DNA of 39,239 nt from Phycisphaerales bacterium (GCA_020847545.1 JADLBV010000064.1:1-39239), one strand, 5' to 3'. Shown: positions 16,098 to 24,966, numbered from the stretch's first letter. The notes: generated by a model from the letters alone, not told the origin. Numbers and translations are program-made.

Positions 16098-18587
16098 TCA
16101 GCGAACCGGCGCTCCCGCTTCAATCATCTCCGCCACCTGATTTCGATACTCCATCAATTCCCGCGGATCATCGCTGAATTCATACGCCGATTTCACCAGA
16201 TGATCCGGCACGACCAACAGCGCTTCGGCCTGTTTCAACCATGCGCGCTCCGATGTGGAGAGCTTGTTCAGCGGCTTTTGTTTCAATTCACTCACACGCT
16301 CCCGCAGGATGGTTAAATATCCATAATCCTCAACCCCATCCCGGAAATTCTCCAGCCGCACGCTGGCCAGCGGATTGCCATCCTGCCCCGGATAGATCAA
16401 ATACCCTTCACCGTTGTACGGCTGACGAAAACAACGCGCATCCCACTGTGTGAACGGCCCGCTGTCCACGGTCTTCCGTGGTGGGCCTTCATCCCGCAAC
16501 ATGCTGTAATATAAAAATCCCTGCGAACCCATCTTGAATGTCATCACCCCCGGCAACAACCGAAGCTCGATCGCCGGATATTCCGTGAACACATTCGGAT
16601 ACGGATGCGCCGGCGACTGACAGGTATACCACCACACTTCCTTCCCCTCCGATTGCACCTGCATCGCCCGCTGCTGGTTGTAATCGGTCAACACCGGAAC
16701 CCAGATGTCCCAGTTGGTCAGCCCGCTTTGCGGCCCCCAGTCGGCCGCCAGCGCTGTGGTCATCAATTTCACTTCCGGAAATTCATGCTTCAGCGCCGTC
16801 GTCACTTTTTTCATCAGCGGGATGTAATCCGCCGTCACTTCATCAAATCCGTAAATATATGCGCGATCCAGCACCCCCGCCCCCTTGGCCGCCTCATATC
16901 CCGGCCGCAGTTCGGCCAGCAGCTTTTCAATCTCCTCCTGCTGTTGCGCCTCGGTCAGGGAGGGCGTCAGCACCGTATAATCCAGCGTCCCCAGATTGAA
17001 CCACCCCAATGTCCCCTTGTCGCGCAGATACTTGATCAACTCCATGTCCGGCGGGCCATGCCGATAAAGATCATCGTATGTCAGGTCATATTCAGCGAGA
17101 AAATCCGCATATTTGAACTTGAACCGGCTCCAATCCTGTGTCGTGTATTTGGCGAAAAATGACTCCCCCGACGTCGTCATCGCCAAAGAGAGCGGCGAGC
17201 GGTCCGGCAATTCAAAATCATACACCCGCACGCACAATTCCACCTCGGCGGCGGGTTTTCCCTCCATCACCACCCGTATCTTCCCGCGATAATCCCCCGC
17301 CGGCTGATCCTTGGCCGCCTTGATCCTCACCCAAAACGCCTGCGCATCCCCCGGTTGCACATCCACGGTCGGCAGAAAATCAATCAACGGGTCCGGCCAC
17401 CACCCGACATAATCCACCGCATATTCCGGCCGGCTGGTCTTCACATACCCCACCACCCGCACATCCAAATCCTCACCCTTCAACACCGCCCCTTTCTCAC
17501 CTGTCAAATCCGAAGTTTCAACATGAACCCCTCGCAACGGCGCATCCAGCGGCACCAGCGCCACCTGAAAACTCTCCCGCTCATTGCGCGCCAGACTCAA
17601 CCGCACCTTCTCGCTCCCATCCAACCGCACCGGCATGTCGCGCGGCAGAATTTTTTCGGCCGCCGGCGCCACGCCCAGCAGATACCCATCCCGCCCCGCC
17701 TTCGACCCGATCTGGTCGGCCAGATTCAGCAAACTCACCAGCCGATGGCCCCTCTGGCCGGTCCGCACCACTTCGTGTGATAACTCATCAATCCGATCCA
17801 ACGTCCAATTACCCTCCGCAAGCTCCTTTTTCGCATCTTGAATCGTCTTGGTCAGTTCCTGTCGTTGCTGTGCGGCCCACTTCGCAATCGCGGCCGGCCG
17901 GCTGGTCTTACCCATCGACTTTTCCACTTCCTCCATCGCGCGCACGGCCTGTGGCAACGCACCCTGCGCCACTTTCATTTGCGCCACTTCCCGCAAATAT
18001 GATTTTGGAAATTCCGGCGGCATCTCCCCCGGCGCCAGCAGCATCACGTTGTCGATATAAATCTCAACATCCCCCTCCGCCCGCGCGGTGTAAAAAACGA
18101 AAACCGATATGTCCGACCGATCCACCCCCGACATCCAGGCATCCAGCGGCACAATCTCCCGCCGGGCGGACCTTGGTGGGATGCTCACCGATCCCCCCGG
18201 CCAACTTCCGCTGCTGGTTTTGGCCATCTTGGAATCCACCGCCTTGAATCGAATCAACGCGGTCGAATCGGTTGGATTGGTCAGATCAATCGAAATCCGG
18301 TCATAGCCGCGCCAATCCTTGATCGTCGGCGTCGTCACCCACTGCGGCCACTGCTGCATCCCCGGCTTCCATGTGGGCGTCGTCCAGACCACGGACTTCT
18401 CCCCCCGCGTGACGAACCGGCTCGACAATTCCAGCCGATCCTGTTGCGGCAAATTCAACGACCACGCCGACAAATCGGCCGGTCTCTCAAAATCAAACAA
18501 ATTAACTGACTTTGGCTCCCCTGCCCGCGCCAACCCTGCCCCAATAATCGCCACCGCCACCACCCAACACGCCAACAATCGATTCAT
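16098..18587 (-). CDS. Secreted DUF4091/GH123-like glycoside hydrolase
   Basis: The 829-residue protein starts with a signal peptide (MNRLLACWVVAVAIIGAGLARA). Residues about 25-190 form a beta-rich, carbohydrate-binding-like domain ending DIYIDNVMLL in style (VEIYIDNVM). A helical stretch follows (about 195-290), then an N-terminal beta domain (310-455) and a catalytic barrel. Asp582-Glu583 in YIYGFDEV matches the Asp-Glu pair of GH123 (substrate-assisted beta-N-acetylgalactosaminidases; the barrel corresponds to DUF4091). The C-terminal part has FLYYSMLRDEG and LIYPG and LRDGVEDYGYL-like text, typical of this family. It lies 17 bases after the GntR-type regulator on the same strand, so it is probably under that control. 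The family call is good; the exact sugar is inferred. Confidence 0.85.
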   Translation of the reverse strand: MNRLLACWVVAVAIIGAGLARAGEPKSVNLFDFERPADLSAWSLNLPQQDRLELSSRFVTRGEKSVVWTTPTWKPGMQQWPQWVTTPTIKDWRGYDRISIDLTNPTDSTALIRFKAVDSKMAKTSSGSWPGGSVSIPPRSARREIVPLDAWMSGVDRSDISVFVFYTARAEGDVEIYIDNVMLLAPGEMPPEFPKSYLREVAQMKVAQGALPQAVRAMEEVEKSMGKTSRPAAIAKWAAQQRQELTKTIQDAKKELAEGNWTLDRIDELSHEVVRTGQRGHRLVSLLNLADQIGSKAGRDGYLLGVAPAAEKILPRDMPVRLDGSEKVRLSLARNERESFQVALVPLDAPLRGVHVETSDLTGEKGAVLKGEDLDVRVVGYVKTSRPEYAVDYVGWWPDPLIDFLPTVDVQPGDAQAFWVRIKAAKDQPAGDYRGKIRVVMEGKPAAEVELCVRVYDFELPDRSPLSLAMTTSGESFFAKYTTQDWSRFKFKYADFLAEYDLTYDDLYRHGPPDMELIKYLRDKGTLGWFNLGTLDYTVLTPSLTEAQQQEEIEKLLAELRPGYEAAKGAGVLDRAYIYGFDEVTADYIPLMKKVTTALKHEFPEVKLMTTALAADWGPQSGLTNWDIWVPVLTDYNQQRAMQVQSEGKEVWWYTCQSPAHPYPNVFTEYPAIELRLLPGVMTFKMGSQGFLYYSMLRDEGPPRKTVDSGPFTQWDARCFRQPYNGEGYLIYPGQDGNPLASVRLENFRDGVEDYGYLTILRERVSELKQKPLNKLSTSERAWLKQAEALLVVPDHLVKSAYEFSDDPRELMEYRNQVAEMIEAGAPVR

Positions 18588-18604
18588 GTCAATCCTGTTG
18601 TTAG

Positions 18605-19711
18605 TTATTCATGACAGGCCTGTGCGCAGGTCTGTCTGATTTTCAACTCCACCCCCACCGCTTCCGGCCGCGGTTTTTGGCCGTTCATCATCTGGGACAG
18701 ATATTTCACCGCACGCTGCGCGATTGCTTCCATCGGCAGATGAATCGCCGTCAACGTGCTGCCCGCCGGCAGAAAATCACCGTAAGCCAACACCGACAAA
18801 TCTCGCGGCACCGACAACCCAAGGCTCTGCGCCAGTTTGATCCCCTCCAACGCCATCTGGTCATCCGTAAAAATCAGCGCCGTCGGCCGATCATCCGATG
18901 TCAGCCACTCACGCACCCTCTCCTGAACCGTCGGCCAACGAAAATCGCTATAGACGATACGGTCCTCGCGGCACGGTGTTCCCGCCGTCGCCAGTTCCAC
19001 CAACAGCCTTTCGGCAAGCAATCCCGATGGCCGCACCACCCTTGGATCAACCCCCGGCCGCGGCCCCATCACCAATCCGGTCCGCCGATGCCCAAGCGCG
19101 GTGATAAACCGCACCAGTTGAGTCGCGCCGTCGGCCACATCCTCCATCACCCACGGGACGCGATCTTCCGGATCAAGATAAATATCCCGACTGGTCACCA
19201 CGGGGACTTTCAATTGCACCAGCCGATCAATGTCCTCCGCCGGCGGCGCGCTATAGGTAATCACCCCATGAATGTGCCAATCCTCAATCAGCCGCGACAA
19301 CAGCGTCGGCTCATTGGCCGAAAAAATCGTCCCTTCCATCAGCGGGAAAAGTTGCAGATGAATCCGCTCATCACACGCGGACATCACCCCGCGCTGAAAC
19401 CGCTCCACATCGCGCAAAATGGCCTGTTGATACCCCCGGTCAAACGTGATTGCGATGTTCTGCACGCGCCTGCTGGGCACTTCCTGCACATAGGTTCCAC
19501 GCGAAGGAACACCCTTCAACAACCCCTGCTTTTTGAGGGTGTTCAACGACCGGATCACTGTCCGATAGGCCACGCCAAACCGCTTGGACAACTCCTGGCC
19601 ATTGGGCAAACACGCCCCGGCCGGCAACTCTCCCTGCAAAATCTTCTCGCGCAACTGATCTTCAATCTGCCGATAGACCGGCACTGTTCGATTGCGATCC
19701 AAGTCGAGCAT
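18605..19711 (-). CDS. GntR-LacI hybrid transcriptional regulator
   Basis: Residues about 1-75 form a GntR winged helix-turn-helix (PVYRQIEDQLREKILQGEL, LPNGQELSKRFGVAYRTVIR, GLLKGVPSRGTYV). The remainder is a LacI-type sugar-binding domain, with LGHRRTGLVMG, TALIFTDDQMALEGI and PRDLSVLAYGD. This layout is that of AraR-like repressors of sugar genes. I use the ATG at 19711; an in-frame GTG at 19729 would add six residues. The DUF4091/GH123-like gene follows 17 bases downstream. Inverted repeats with AGTAT half-sites overlap the likely -10 (19773-19778) of this gene, pointing to autoregulation and to control of the divergent pseudopilin operon. The inducer is unknown. Confidence 0.92.
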   Translation of the reverse strand: MLDLDRNRTVPVYRQIEDQLREKILQGELPAGACLPNGQELSKRFGVAYRTVIRSLNTLKKQGLLKGVPSRGTYVQEVPSRRVQNIAITFDRGYQQAILRDVERFQRGVMSACDERIHLQLFPLMEGTIFSANEPTLLSRLIEDWHIHGVITYSAPPAEDIDRLVQLKVPVVTSRDIYLDPEDRVPWVMEDVADGATQLVRFITALGHRRTGLVMGPRPGVDPRVVRPSGLLAERLLVELATAGTPCREDRIVYSDFRWPTVQERVREWLTSDDRPTALIFTDDQMALEGIKLAQSLGLSVPRDLSVLAYGDFLPAGSTLTAIHLPMEAIAQRAVKYLSQMMNGQKPRPEAVGVELKIRQTCAQACHE

Positions 19712-19752
19712 GATTGATGCGGAAGTCACAATTATCGAATCCCTAATAGGCT

Positions 19753-19800
19753 AAGTATACATTTATACCTAGAGTATACTAATACTTCATCGTAAAGCAA
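19753..19800 (-). promoter_or_regulatory. Promoter and tandem operators of the GntR-type regulator gene
   Basis: Read on the minus strand, TTGCTT (19795-19800) and TATACT (19773-19778) are 16 bases apart and form a plausible -35/-10. Two inverted repeats overlap or follow the -10. One is AGTAT-ACTA-ATACT at 19773-19786. The other is AAGTATA-CATT-TATACCT at 19753-19770 (one mismatch). Their centres are 18 bp apart, close to two helical turns. The position is right for repression by the GntR-LacI hybrid encoded just downstream. This is inferred from symmetry and location. Confidence 0.55.
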
Positions 19801-19883
19801 GTCAAATTGGCCTTGATTCATAAATACTGTTATTCCAAGCAATATATACGCTTCCTTCATTTTTGCGATTCTAAATAATTTTC

Positions 19884-19931
19884 TTGACACCCCTATAAAA
19901 TGGTGTTAAATATACTTTAGTGACAAAGTAT
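19884..19931 (+). promoter_or_regulatory. Promoter and inverted repeat upstream of the second pseudopilin operon
   Basis: TTGACA (19884-19889) is followed after 17 bases by TAAATA (19907-19912). Directly downstream, ATACTTT and AAAGTAT flank AGTGAC (19912-19931), a 20-bp inverted repeat over the expected transcription start. Its AAGTAT/ATACTT half-sites resemble those in the divergent regulator promoter at 19753-19786. This suggests that one repressor controls both directions. Confidence 0.55.
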
Positions 19932-19939
19932 GGATCGGG

Positions 19940-20746
19940 ATGCACATGGAAAAATCAATGACCCAATTCCGCTCGTTCACAATCCGGCCGGCACATCGGA
20001 CAACCGCATTTACCTTGGTTGAGCTGCTTGTCGTCATAGGCATTATCGCGCTATTGATCGGCATCCTCATGCCCGCCCTCACCCGCGCCCGCGAGGCCGC
20101 CAATCAGGTGGCCTGCGCCAGCAATATGCGTCAATGGGCCACCTCATTGGTCGCCTATTCCACCGACAACAAGGGGTGGCTCCCCATGTTTGGCGAAACC
20201 TATGCCCTCGATGGCCCAGAACCCACCCTCTGGTGGAACACCCTGGCCCCCTATCTGGGCAAACAGCCGACCAATGCGGGTGGATATTACCCCTCTCAGG
20301 CCGCCAATCTGGAATCCATGTCCAAAATTCGCGGCTGTCCCTCCGACCCGGAACACACGTTCGTCGGCCCACACTATGGTGGCTTCGCATATGCGAGTGG
20401 AGTCCTGTACGGCCCCATCGTCTGGGGTCGCTACAACGCCACCGATCCTGTCGTCGGAGTGCGCATCACCCGGATCAAACAATCCGGCAGCCTGATCGTC
20501 TTCGCCGAAACCACCAACCCTTATTATCAGATTTACAGCCCCAGCAACTGGGTCTTCAATTCGGATGCCGATGGCGATGGGATTCTGGATACCTACAGCT
20601 ATTACCTTGGCTGGAACAACTACAACGGCGGCAAACCCAAGATTCACCACGGCAGTTCCAACGTCGGCTTCTGTGACGGCCACGTTGAAAGCCTGCCTTT
20701 CAATACATGGGTGACCGACATGAACTATTGGACCATTAAACAGTAA
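19940..20746 (+). CDS. Type II pseudopilin-like protein (H-X9-DG family)
   Basis: This 268-residue protein has the prepilin cleavage/methylation motif [20 protein letters not shown] near residue 24. It also has the C-terminal His-X9-Asp-Gly signature (HHGSSNVGFCDGHVE), as in the protein at 2689-3399. Between them is a soluble domain rich in Gly, Tyr and Trp, with DADGDGILDT resembling a calcium-binding loop. It is the first gene of the rightward arm controlled by the divergent region, followed by a PEP-CTERM protein. The start could be 19940, 19946 or 19958, since no clear ribosome-binding site separates them. The N-terminal class III signal argues for the inner membrane with an extracytoplasmic C-terminal domain. 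The function is unknown; association with secretion or glycan handling is inference. Confidence 0.9.
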   Translation: MHMEKSMTQFRSFTIRPAHRTTAFTLVELLVVIGIIALLIGILMPALTRAREAANQVACASNMRQWATSLVAYSTDNKGWLPMFGETYALDGPEPTLWWNTLAPYLGKQPTNAGGYYPSQAANLESMSKIRGCPSDPEHTFVGPHYGGFAYASGVLYGPIVWGRYNATDPVVGVRITRIKQSGSLIVFAETTNPYYQIYSPSNWVFNSDADGDGILDTYSYYLGWNNYNGGKPKIHHGSSNVGFCDGHVESLPFNTWVTDMNYWTIKQ

Positions 20747-20801
20747 ACCAAGATGCCTGTTTGGGCATCAGTTATCACCCCTTTTTATAGGAGCAGAGAT
20801 C

Positions 20802-21638
20802 ATGAGTGGAATGCGTCATTTGAGTATCGTTGCCACAGGCATGGCCGGACTTTTGGTCGCGGGTGCCGCGGCACAGGCCTCGACCATCTCCTTCCAGAAC
20901 GGCGCCAGCAATTCGTATGTCAGCAACTATGCGGGTACGTCGGACACGACGTTCAACAGTTCCGGCAGCAGCGGCTACGGCGACGGGAACTGGGGTGCCA
21001 GGAACGCGATGTCGGCCAATCAGTCCAGAACATGGGAGGAACTGGAAGCTTTGGTGCGATTTGACCTGTCGGCATTGACTGGGCAGGGACTGACGGTCAA
21101 CAGCGCGACGCTGAAACTGGCGTCAATTGCCGGTGGTGGATACGACAACTTGCCCGTCTCTTTTTATGCCATTTCGGCTGCCAATGCGGGATGGCAACAG
21201 GGAACTGGGACGTCTTTCGGTCCATCGGCACCCGACGGTGAGGCGACTTGGCAAAAACTGGCGGAGTCATCGACAAACTGGGCCGGGTCCGCGGGTCTGA
21301 AAACATCGAATACGGATTATAATCCAACCGCGGTGGCCACCGGGATTTACAATACCAGCGATGCGAGTGGGACAATCGTGTCGTTCACATTGTCGGCAAG
21401 CCAGGTGCAATCGTGGATTGACACGCCGTCGGGCAATGCGGGCCTCGTGTTGCGGACGGCCAACTGGTCGGGAAATCCTACTCCGATATATTACGCAAAT
21501 GCACAGTATTCCACTTCTGAACAGTCCAATGCGGCCTTGAGGCCGGAGCTGGTGCTGGAAGTGTCTGCCATCCCCGAACCCGCCTCATTGGCCGGCCTGG
21601 GATTGCTCGGCCTGTTCCTTCGCCGCCGTCGGGCTTGA
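20802..21638 (+). CDS. Secreted PEP-CTERM protein with DNRLRE-like domain
   Basis: AGGAG (about 20789-20793) precedes the ATG. The 278-residue product has a signal peptide ending near AAAQAST. The middle resembles the DNRLRE beta-sandwich: an opening segment that includes DTTF and YGDGNWGARN, then EALVRFDLSALTG, VNSATLKLAS, W-x-x-G-T, TWQKLAES and VQSWID, then GLVLRT. The C-terminal PEP-CTERM signal is IPEPASLAGLG...LRRRRA. DNRLRE domains occur in surface and carbohydrate-active proteins. It follows the pseudopilin by 55 bases and is followed by a good terminator, so the two form one transcript. A glycan-binding or surface-display role is likely but not shown. Confidence 0.87.
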   Translation: MSGMRHLSIVATGMAGLLVAGAAAQASTISFQNGASNSYVSNYAGTSDTTFNSSGSSGYGDGNWGARNAMSANQSRTWEELEALVRFDLSALTGQGLTVNSATLKLASIAGGGYDNLPVSFYAISAANAGWQQGTGTSFGPSAPDGEATWQKLAESSTNWAGSAGLKTSNTDYNPTAVATGIYNTSDASGTIVSFTLSASQVQSWIDTPSGNAGLVLRTANWSGNPTPIYYANAQYSTSEQSNAALRPELVLEVSAIPEPASLAGLGLLGLFLRRRRA

Positions 21639-21665
21639 ACCACTTGTGATGTGATCCCCCTCACC

Positions 21666-21699
21666 CTCCGATGAAACCATCGGAGCGTTTTTCTTTTTC
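21666..21699 (+). terminator. Rho-independent terminator
   Basis: CTCCGATG and CATCGGAG form a perfect eight-base stem around AAAC, followed by CGTTTTTCTTTTTCC. It lies 28 bases after the stop of the DNRLRE PEP-CTERM gene and closes the rightward pseudopilin operon. Confidence 0.88.
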
Positions 21700-21703
21700 C
21701 CCA

Positions 21704-21751
21704 TCTCCCTGTCTCCTTGTCTCCTTGTCTTTTTGTCTCCCTGTCTCCTCC
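21704..21751. repeat. Short tandem repeat, 8-bp unit
   Basis: About six units of TCTCCyTG and close variants (TCTCCCTG, TCTCCTTG twice, TCTTTTTG, TCTCCCTG) run between the terminator and tRNA-Ser. It is a low-complexity pyrimidine tract of the kind that can vary in length by replication slippage. Confidence 0.7.
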
Positions 21752-21827
21752 TCATCCCCAAATTTCAACAGGAATTGCCCGCTTTTTGACACCCATCGCG
21801 CTCTTGAATAACATACCGAACACTCCC

Positions 21828-21914
21828 GGAGGAGTGGCAGAGCGGTCGAATGCGCCGGTCTTGAAAACCGGTGGGCCCGTAAGGGTCCCGTGAGTTCGAA
21901 TCTCACCTCCTCCG
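21828..21914 (+). tRNA. tRNA-Ser (anticodon TGA)
   Basis: An 87-nt class II tRNA. The acceptor GGAGGAG pairs with CTCCTCC and the discriminator is G. The anticodon arm is CCGGT/ACCGG with loop CTTGAAA (anticodon TGA). The long variable arm GGCCCGTAAGGGTCCC is typical of serine, and the T arm is GTGAG/CTCAC with loop TTCGAAT. CCA is not encoded. Confidence 0.96.
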
Positions 21915-21928
21915 TTGCTATTTTCCCA

Positions 21929-23467
21929 TCAATTCAAACGGGTTCTTTTCCGTCGCGACAGGATCAATGCCCCCGCCGCCAGCCACGCAAGCCCCGTCGG
22001 CTCGGGCACGCTGGTGAGCAAAACGGCCATCCCCTCCTCGTTGTTGGGTCCGTAATACCCCACCGAGAAGGCGAGTTGATTGTTGTTGGACAAGCCATCC
22101 TTATAAATGTCCCCCTCCAGCCCCAGCCCGACACTCATCACATCCGTCAGGGTGTATCCACCATTGCCATCAATCTCCACCACATCCGACAATTTGGCCA
22201 CCAGGTGCAGTTGACCATTCTCCCACCAGAGCAGCGCCGGTATCCCCTGATCGTTCAGGTTTTCCGCAACCCACGCCCCAAAGACCACCACGCCGTTTTC
22301 GTTGAGCATCGGCGCGGCCTTGCCATCAATCCCCACCGCTTGCACCAGATAGGATGATCCCGTGATCGTCGTCCCCACGCCGGCCACCAACTGTGCCGGC
22401 CCATTGTCGGCCGGGTCGTAAAACATCAGTTCCGTCTGATCCTGATTGTCGGTTGCCAAAAACGCCGCCAAACCATTTTCCGTCAACGCCCCGGCGGCAT
22501 ATTCACCCACCAGTGTCTGCCCATACATCCCCACCTGTTTGATCGGATCAGAACCGCTCTTGATGAAAATGGACCGGTCATTGTTCACATCCACCCCTTG
22601 AAACAAGACCGAATCATCCGTGGCCCCCAACACCTGCGACGGGGTGTAATCAGACCCGCCGGCCGAGATCGGGCCGTTGATCCACGCCTGTGGAGTCTGC
22701 ATCGCGCCGGTCATGCGATAAATCGCGTTGTTTCCACCCGATCCATCAGCCAAAAAGACGGCCGAGCCGTTGGAGGTGATCCGCCGCTGCGCCAATGGGC
22801 GCCCATCCTCGTTAAAATTCGTCATTCCCAGCGTCGAATCCAGATACCGCGACGCCGGCCCACCATTCACACCGGCCAACACCTGACCATTGTTGACCTT
22901 CCCCCCGAAAATCGCCTCTCCCGATTCATTGGCATGCACCGACACCAGCGACAAATCCGTCACCTGACTGGGTGATGGTTGAAACGAATAGGGATACGTG
23001 TTGGCATCCCCTGTGAAAACCAAATCCCCCTGCACCACGCCGCGATAATCGGTTCTTCCCCCCGTTGCCATGTCCACCTGAAACACGCCAAACTGCTGCG
23101 AACCGGCATCCGAACTGCCGGCAAAGGTCAATCTCGTGCCACCCGCTCCCGCCCCGCCGGTCATGCTGACATTGGCAAATCCATTAAACGCCCCACCACC
23201 GCCGAATAGACTCGATCCACCCTGCACCAGGGTTTGGGCCTGATTCGTGCCGGGTGTTGAATTAAATAAAATCGTGGGGATGTAATCGACTCCATTGTCC
23301 ACATCCACCACCGCCGACACGGCCCCGGTGTCGGAGATGACCACCTGATTCACCGAAAAGACCGGATCGGGCAGATCCCCACCCATCCACACCGACTGAA
23401 ATCCCCCCATCGCCGGTGCTGTCATCACACCCAAACCCACCGCTCCCGCCAACATCAATCGAATCAT
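21929..23467 (-). CDS. Secreted PEP-CTERM protein with repeated N-x-x-G motifs
   Basis: The start at 23467 has AGGAAGG six bases upstream. The 512-residue product has a signal peptide (MIRLMLAGAVGLGVMTAPAMG). The long beta-rich body contains recurring units such as NESGEAIFGG, SNGSAVFLAD, TENGLAAFLA and NENGVVVFGA, roughly every 50-70 residues, which suggests a beta-propeller-like fold. The end is VPEPTGLAWLAAG...RRKRTRLN, a PEP-CTERM sorting signal. No enzymatic motif is visible. It stands alone on the minus strand between tRNA-Ser and the divergent hemL gene. A cell-surface or extracellular structural role is the only safe statement; similar repeat proteins are common in Planctomycetota. 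Confidence 0.85.
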   Translation of the reverse strand: MIRLMLAGAVGLGVMTAPAMGGFQSVWMGGDLPDPVFSVNQVVISDTGAVSAVVDVDNGVDYIPTILFNSTPGTNQAQTLVQGGSSLFGGGGAFNGFANVSMTGGAGAGGTRLTFAGSSDAGSQQFGVFQVDMATGGRTDYRGVVQGDLVFTGDANTYPYSFQPSPSQVTDLSLVSVHANESGEAIFGGKVNNGQVLAGVNGGPASRYLDSTLGMTNFNEDGRPLAQRRITSNGSAVFLADGSGGNNAIYRMTGAMQTPQAWINGPISAGGSDYTPSQVLGATDDSVLFQGVDVNNDRSIFIKSGSDPIKQVGMYGQTLVGEYAAGALTENGLAAFLATDNQDQTELMFYDPADNGPAQLVAGVGTTITGSSYLVQAVGIDGKAAPMLNENGVVVFGAWVAENLNDQGIPALLWWENGQLHLVAKLSDVVEIDGNGGYTLTDVMSVGLGLEGDIYKDGLSNNNQLAFSVGYYGPNNEEGMAVLLTSVPEPTGLAWLAAGALILSRRKRTRLN

Positions 23468-23591
23468 AACGAACCTTCCTTTGTGCTTTGCTCATCGGAA
23501 GCGACGTTCCCAAAACTTGATGGAACCTGACGCATCTCCGACAAGCGCATTGATTTCCCTTCCATGCCCCATAAGATGCGCCAGAACGCTT

Positions 23592-24923
23592 ATGGCAGAC
23601 CAACCCCCCCGATCGTTCGCCAATTCCGAAGCGGCGTACCTTAAAGCCCGCCAGCTCATGCCAGGCGGGGTCTCCTCTCCCGTGAGGGCCTACAAGGCCG
23701 TCGGCGGGACACCCATTTTCATCAAGGAAGCCTCCGGCTGCAACCTTACCGATCTCGACGGCAATAAATATATTGATTACGTCGCCAGCTATGGCCCGCT
23801 CATCGCTGGCCACGCCAATGAGCAGGTCGAGGCGGCCCTCGCCAAGGCGATCGGCCGGGGAACCAGTTTCGGCGCCCCCACCGAAGGGGAAACCGCCTTG
23901 GCCGGCGCGATTGCCGCGGCGCTTCCCTCTGTCGAAATGTTGCGGTTCGTCAACAGCGGAACCGAGGCGACGATGAGCGCGGTTCGTCTCGCCCGCGCCG
24001 CCACCGGCCGCGATCTGATCGTCAAGTGCATCGGGTGTTACCACGGCCACGCCGACTCGATGCTGGTTCAGGCCGGCTCGGGCGCGCTGACAATGGGAAC
24101 CCCATCCAGCCCCGGCGTCCCGCAGTCCATCACCCAAAACACGATCCTGATCCATTACAACGACATCGACTCGGCCAAAGAGGCATTTGCAAAACACGAA
24201 GGACAAATCGCCGCGATCATTATCGAACCGGTCGCCGGCAACATGGGAGTTGTCCCTCCCAGGGCCGACTATTTGTCGCAGTTGCGCGAATTATGCACCG
24301 CCGGCGCAACACTTTTGATCTTTGACGAAGTGATGACCGGATTCCGTGTCGGATGGAATGGCGCACAAGGGCTATACAACATCCAACCCGACCTAACCTG
24401 TCTGGGCAAAGTAATCGGCGGCGGTCTGCCGGTTGGCGCGTATGGTGGCAGCCGCAAGCTCATGGAACTGGTCAGCCCCGCCGGCGCGGTCTATCAGGCC
24501 GGCACGCTCAGCGGCAATCCACTGGCCATGGCCGCGGGGTTGGCGACGTTGGACATTCTCAAGGAACCCGCCAGTTACACCCGGTTGGAAGAACGCTCCC
24601 AACAGTTGGCCAATGGATTGGCGAATGAAGCCAAGGAAACCCGCATTCCGTTGGCGATCAACCGCGTCGGTTCGATGTTGACCCCGTTTTTTGTCCGCAA
24701 GGCCGGCCAGTCGGTCAACAACTATGCCGATGCCACCGAGTGCGACACCGAACGATACGCCCGGTTTTTCCATCTGATGCTCAACGAGGGAATTTTCCTT
24801 CCCCCCTCGCAATTTGAAGCCTGGTTTGTGGGCCTGGAGCATGATGAAGAAGCCATCGGACAAACGATCCGCGCCGCTCGTCGGGCCTTTGATCTGCTCA
24901 ACAAACAGGCCGAAACGAAATAA
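23592..24923 (+). CDS. hemL: Glutamate-1-semialdehyde 2,1-aminomutase
   Basis: The 443-residue protein (from the ATG at 23592; two upstream in-frame ATGs would add a non-homologous leader) is a class III PLP aminotransferase. The PLP lysine is Lys273 in GKVIGGGLPVGAYGG. Other HemL motifs are PGGVSSPVRAY, NKYIDYVASYGPLIAGHA, RFVNSGTEATMSAVRLAR, CYHGHADSMLVQAGSG, IFDEVMTGFRV and YQAGTLSGNPLAMAAG. It converts glutamate-1-semialdehyde to 5-aminolevulinate in the C5 pathway of tetrapyrrole synthesis, in the cytoplasm. Neighbours are unrelated to haem synthesis. Confidence in the call is very high. Confidence 0.96.
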   Translation: MADQPPRSFANSEAAYLKARQLMPGGVSSPVRAYKAVGGTPIFIKEASGCNLTDLDGNKYIDYVASYGPLIAGHANEQVEAALAKAIGRGTSFGAPTEGETALAGAIAAALPSVEMLRFVNSGTEATMSAVRLARAATGRDLIVKCIGCYHGHADSMLVQAGSGALTMGTPSSPGVPQSITQNTILIHYNDIDSAKEAFAKHEGQIAAIIIEPVAGNMGVVPPRADYLSQLRELCTAGATLLIFDEVMTGFRVGWNGAQGLYNIQPDLTCLGKVIGGGLPVGAYGGSRKLMELVSPAGAVYQAGTLSGNPLAMAAGLATLDILKEPASYTRLEERSQQLANGLANEAKETRIPLAINRVGSMLTPFFVRKAGQSVNNYADATECDTERYARFFHLMLNEGIFLPPSQFEAWFVGLEHDEEAIGQTIRAARRAFDLLNKQAETK

Positions 24924-24966
24924 TCAAACAAAAAGGTCAATTTTGTCGGAATCGCGCAAAAACTGC

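Noticed and set aside
16605-17162. Plus-strand open frame of 185 codons inside the GH123-like gene
   Set aside because: Antisense shadow with a composition dominated by Arg, His and Pro.
18611-19717. Plus-strand open frame of 368 codons opposite the GntR-type gene
   Set aside because: Complete overlap with a clear GntR-LacI protein on the other strand, and no recognisable motif.
21704-21751. Pyrimidine tandem repeat as a CRISPR array
   Set aside because: Units are 8 bp with no spacers; it is a simple repeat. No CRISPR array or cas gene was seen anywhere in the window.
23481-23591. N-terminal extension of HemL to 23481
   Set aside because: The extra 37 residues do not resemble HemL, and the normal N-terminal region begins at the ATG at 23592.
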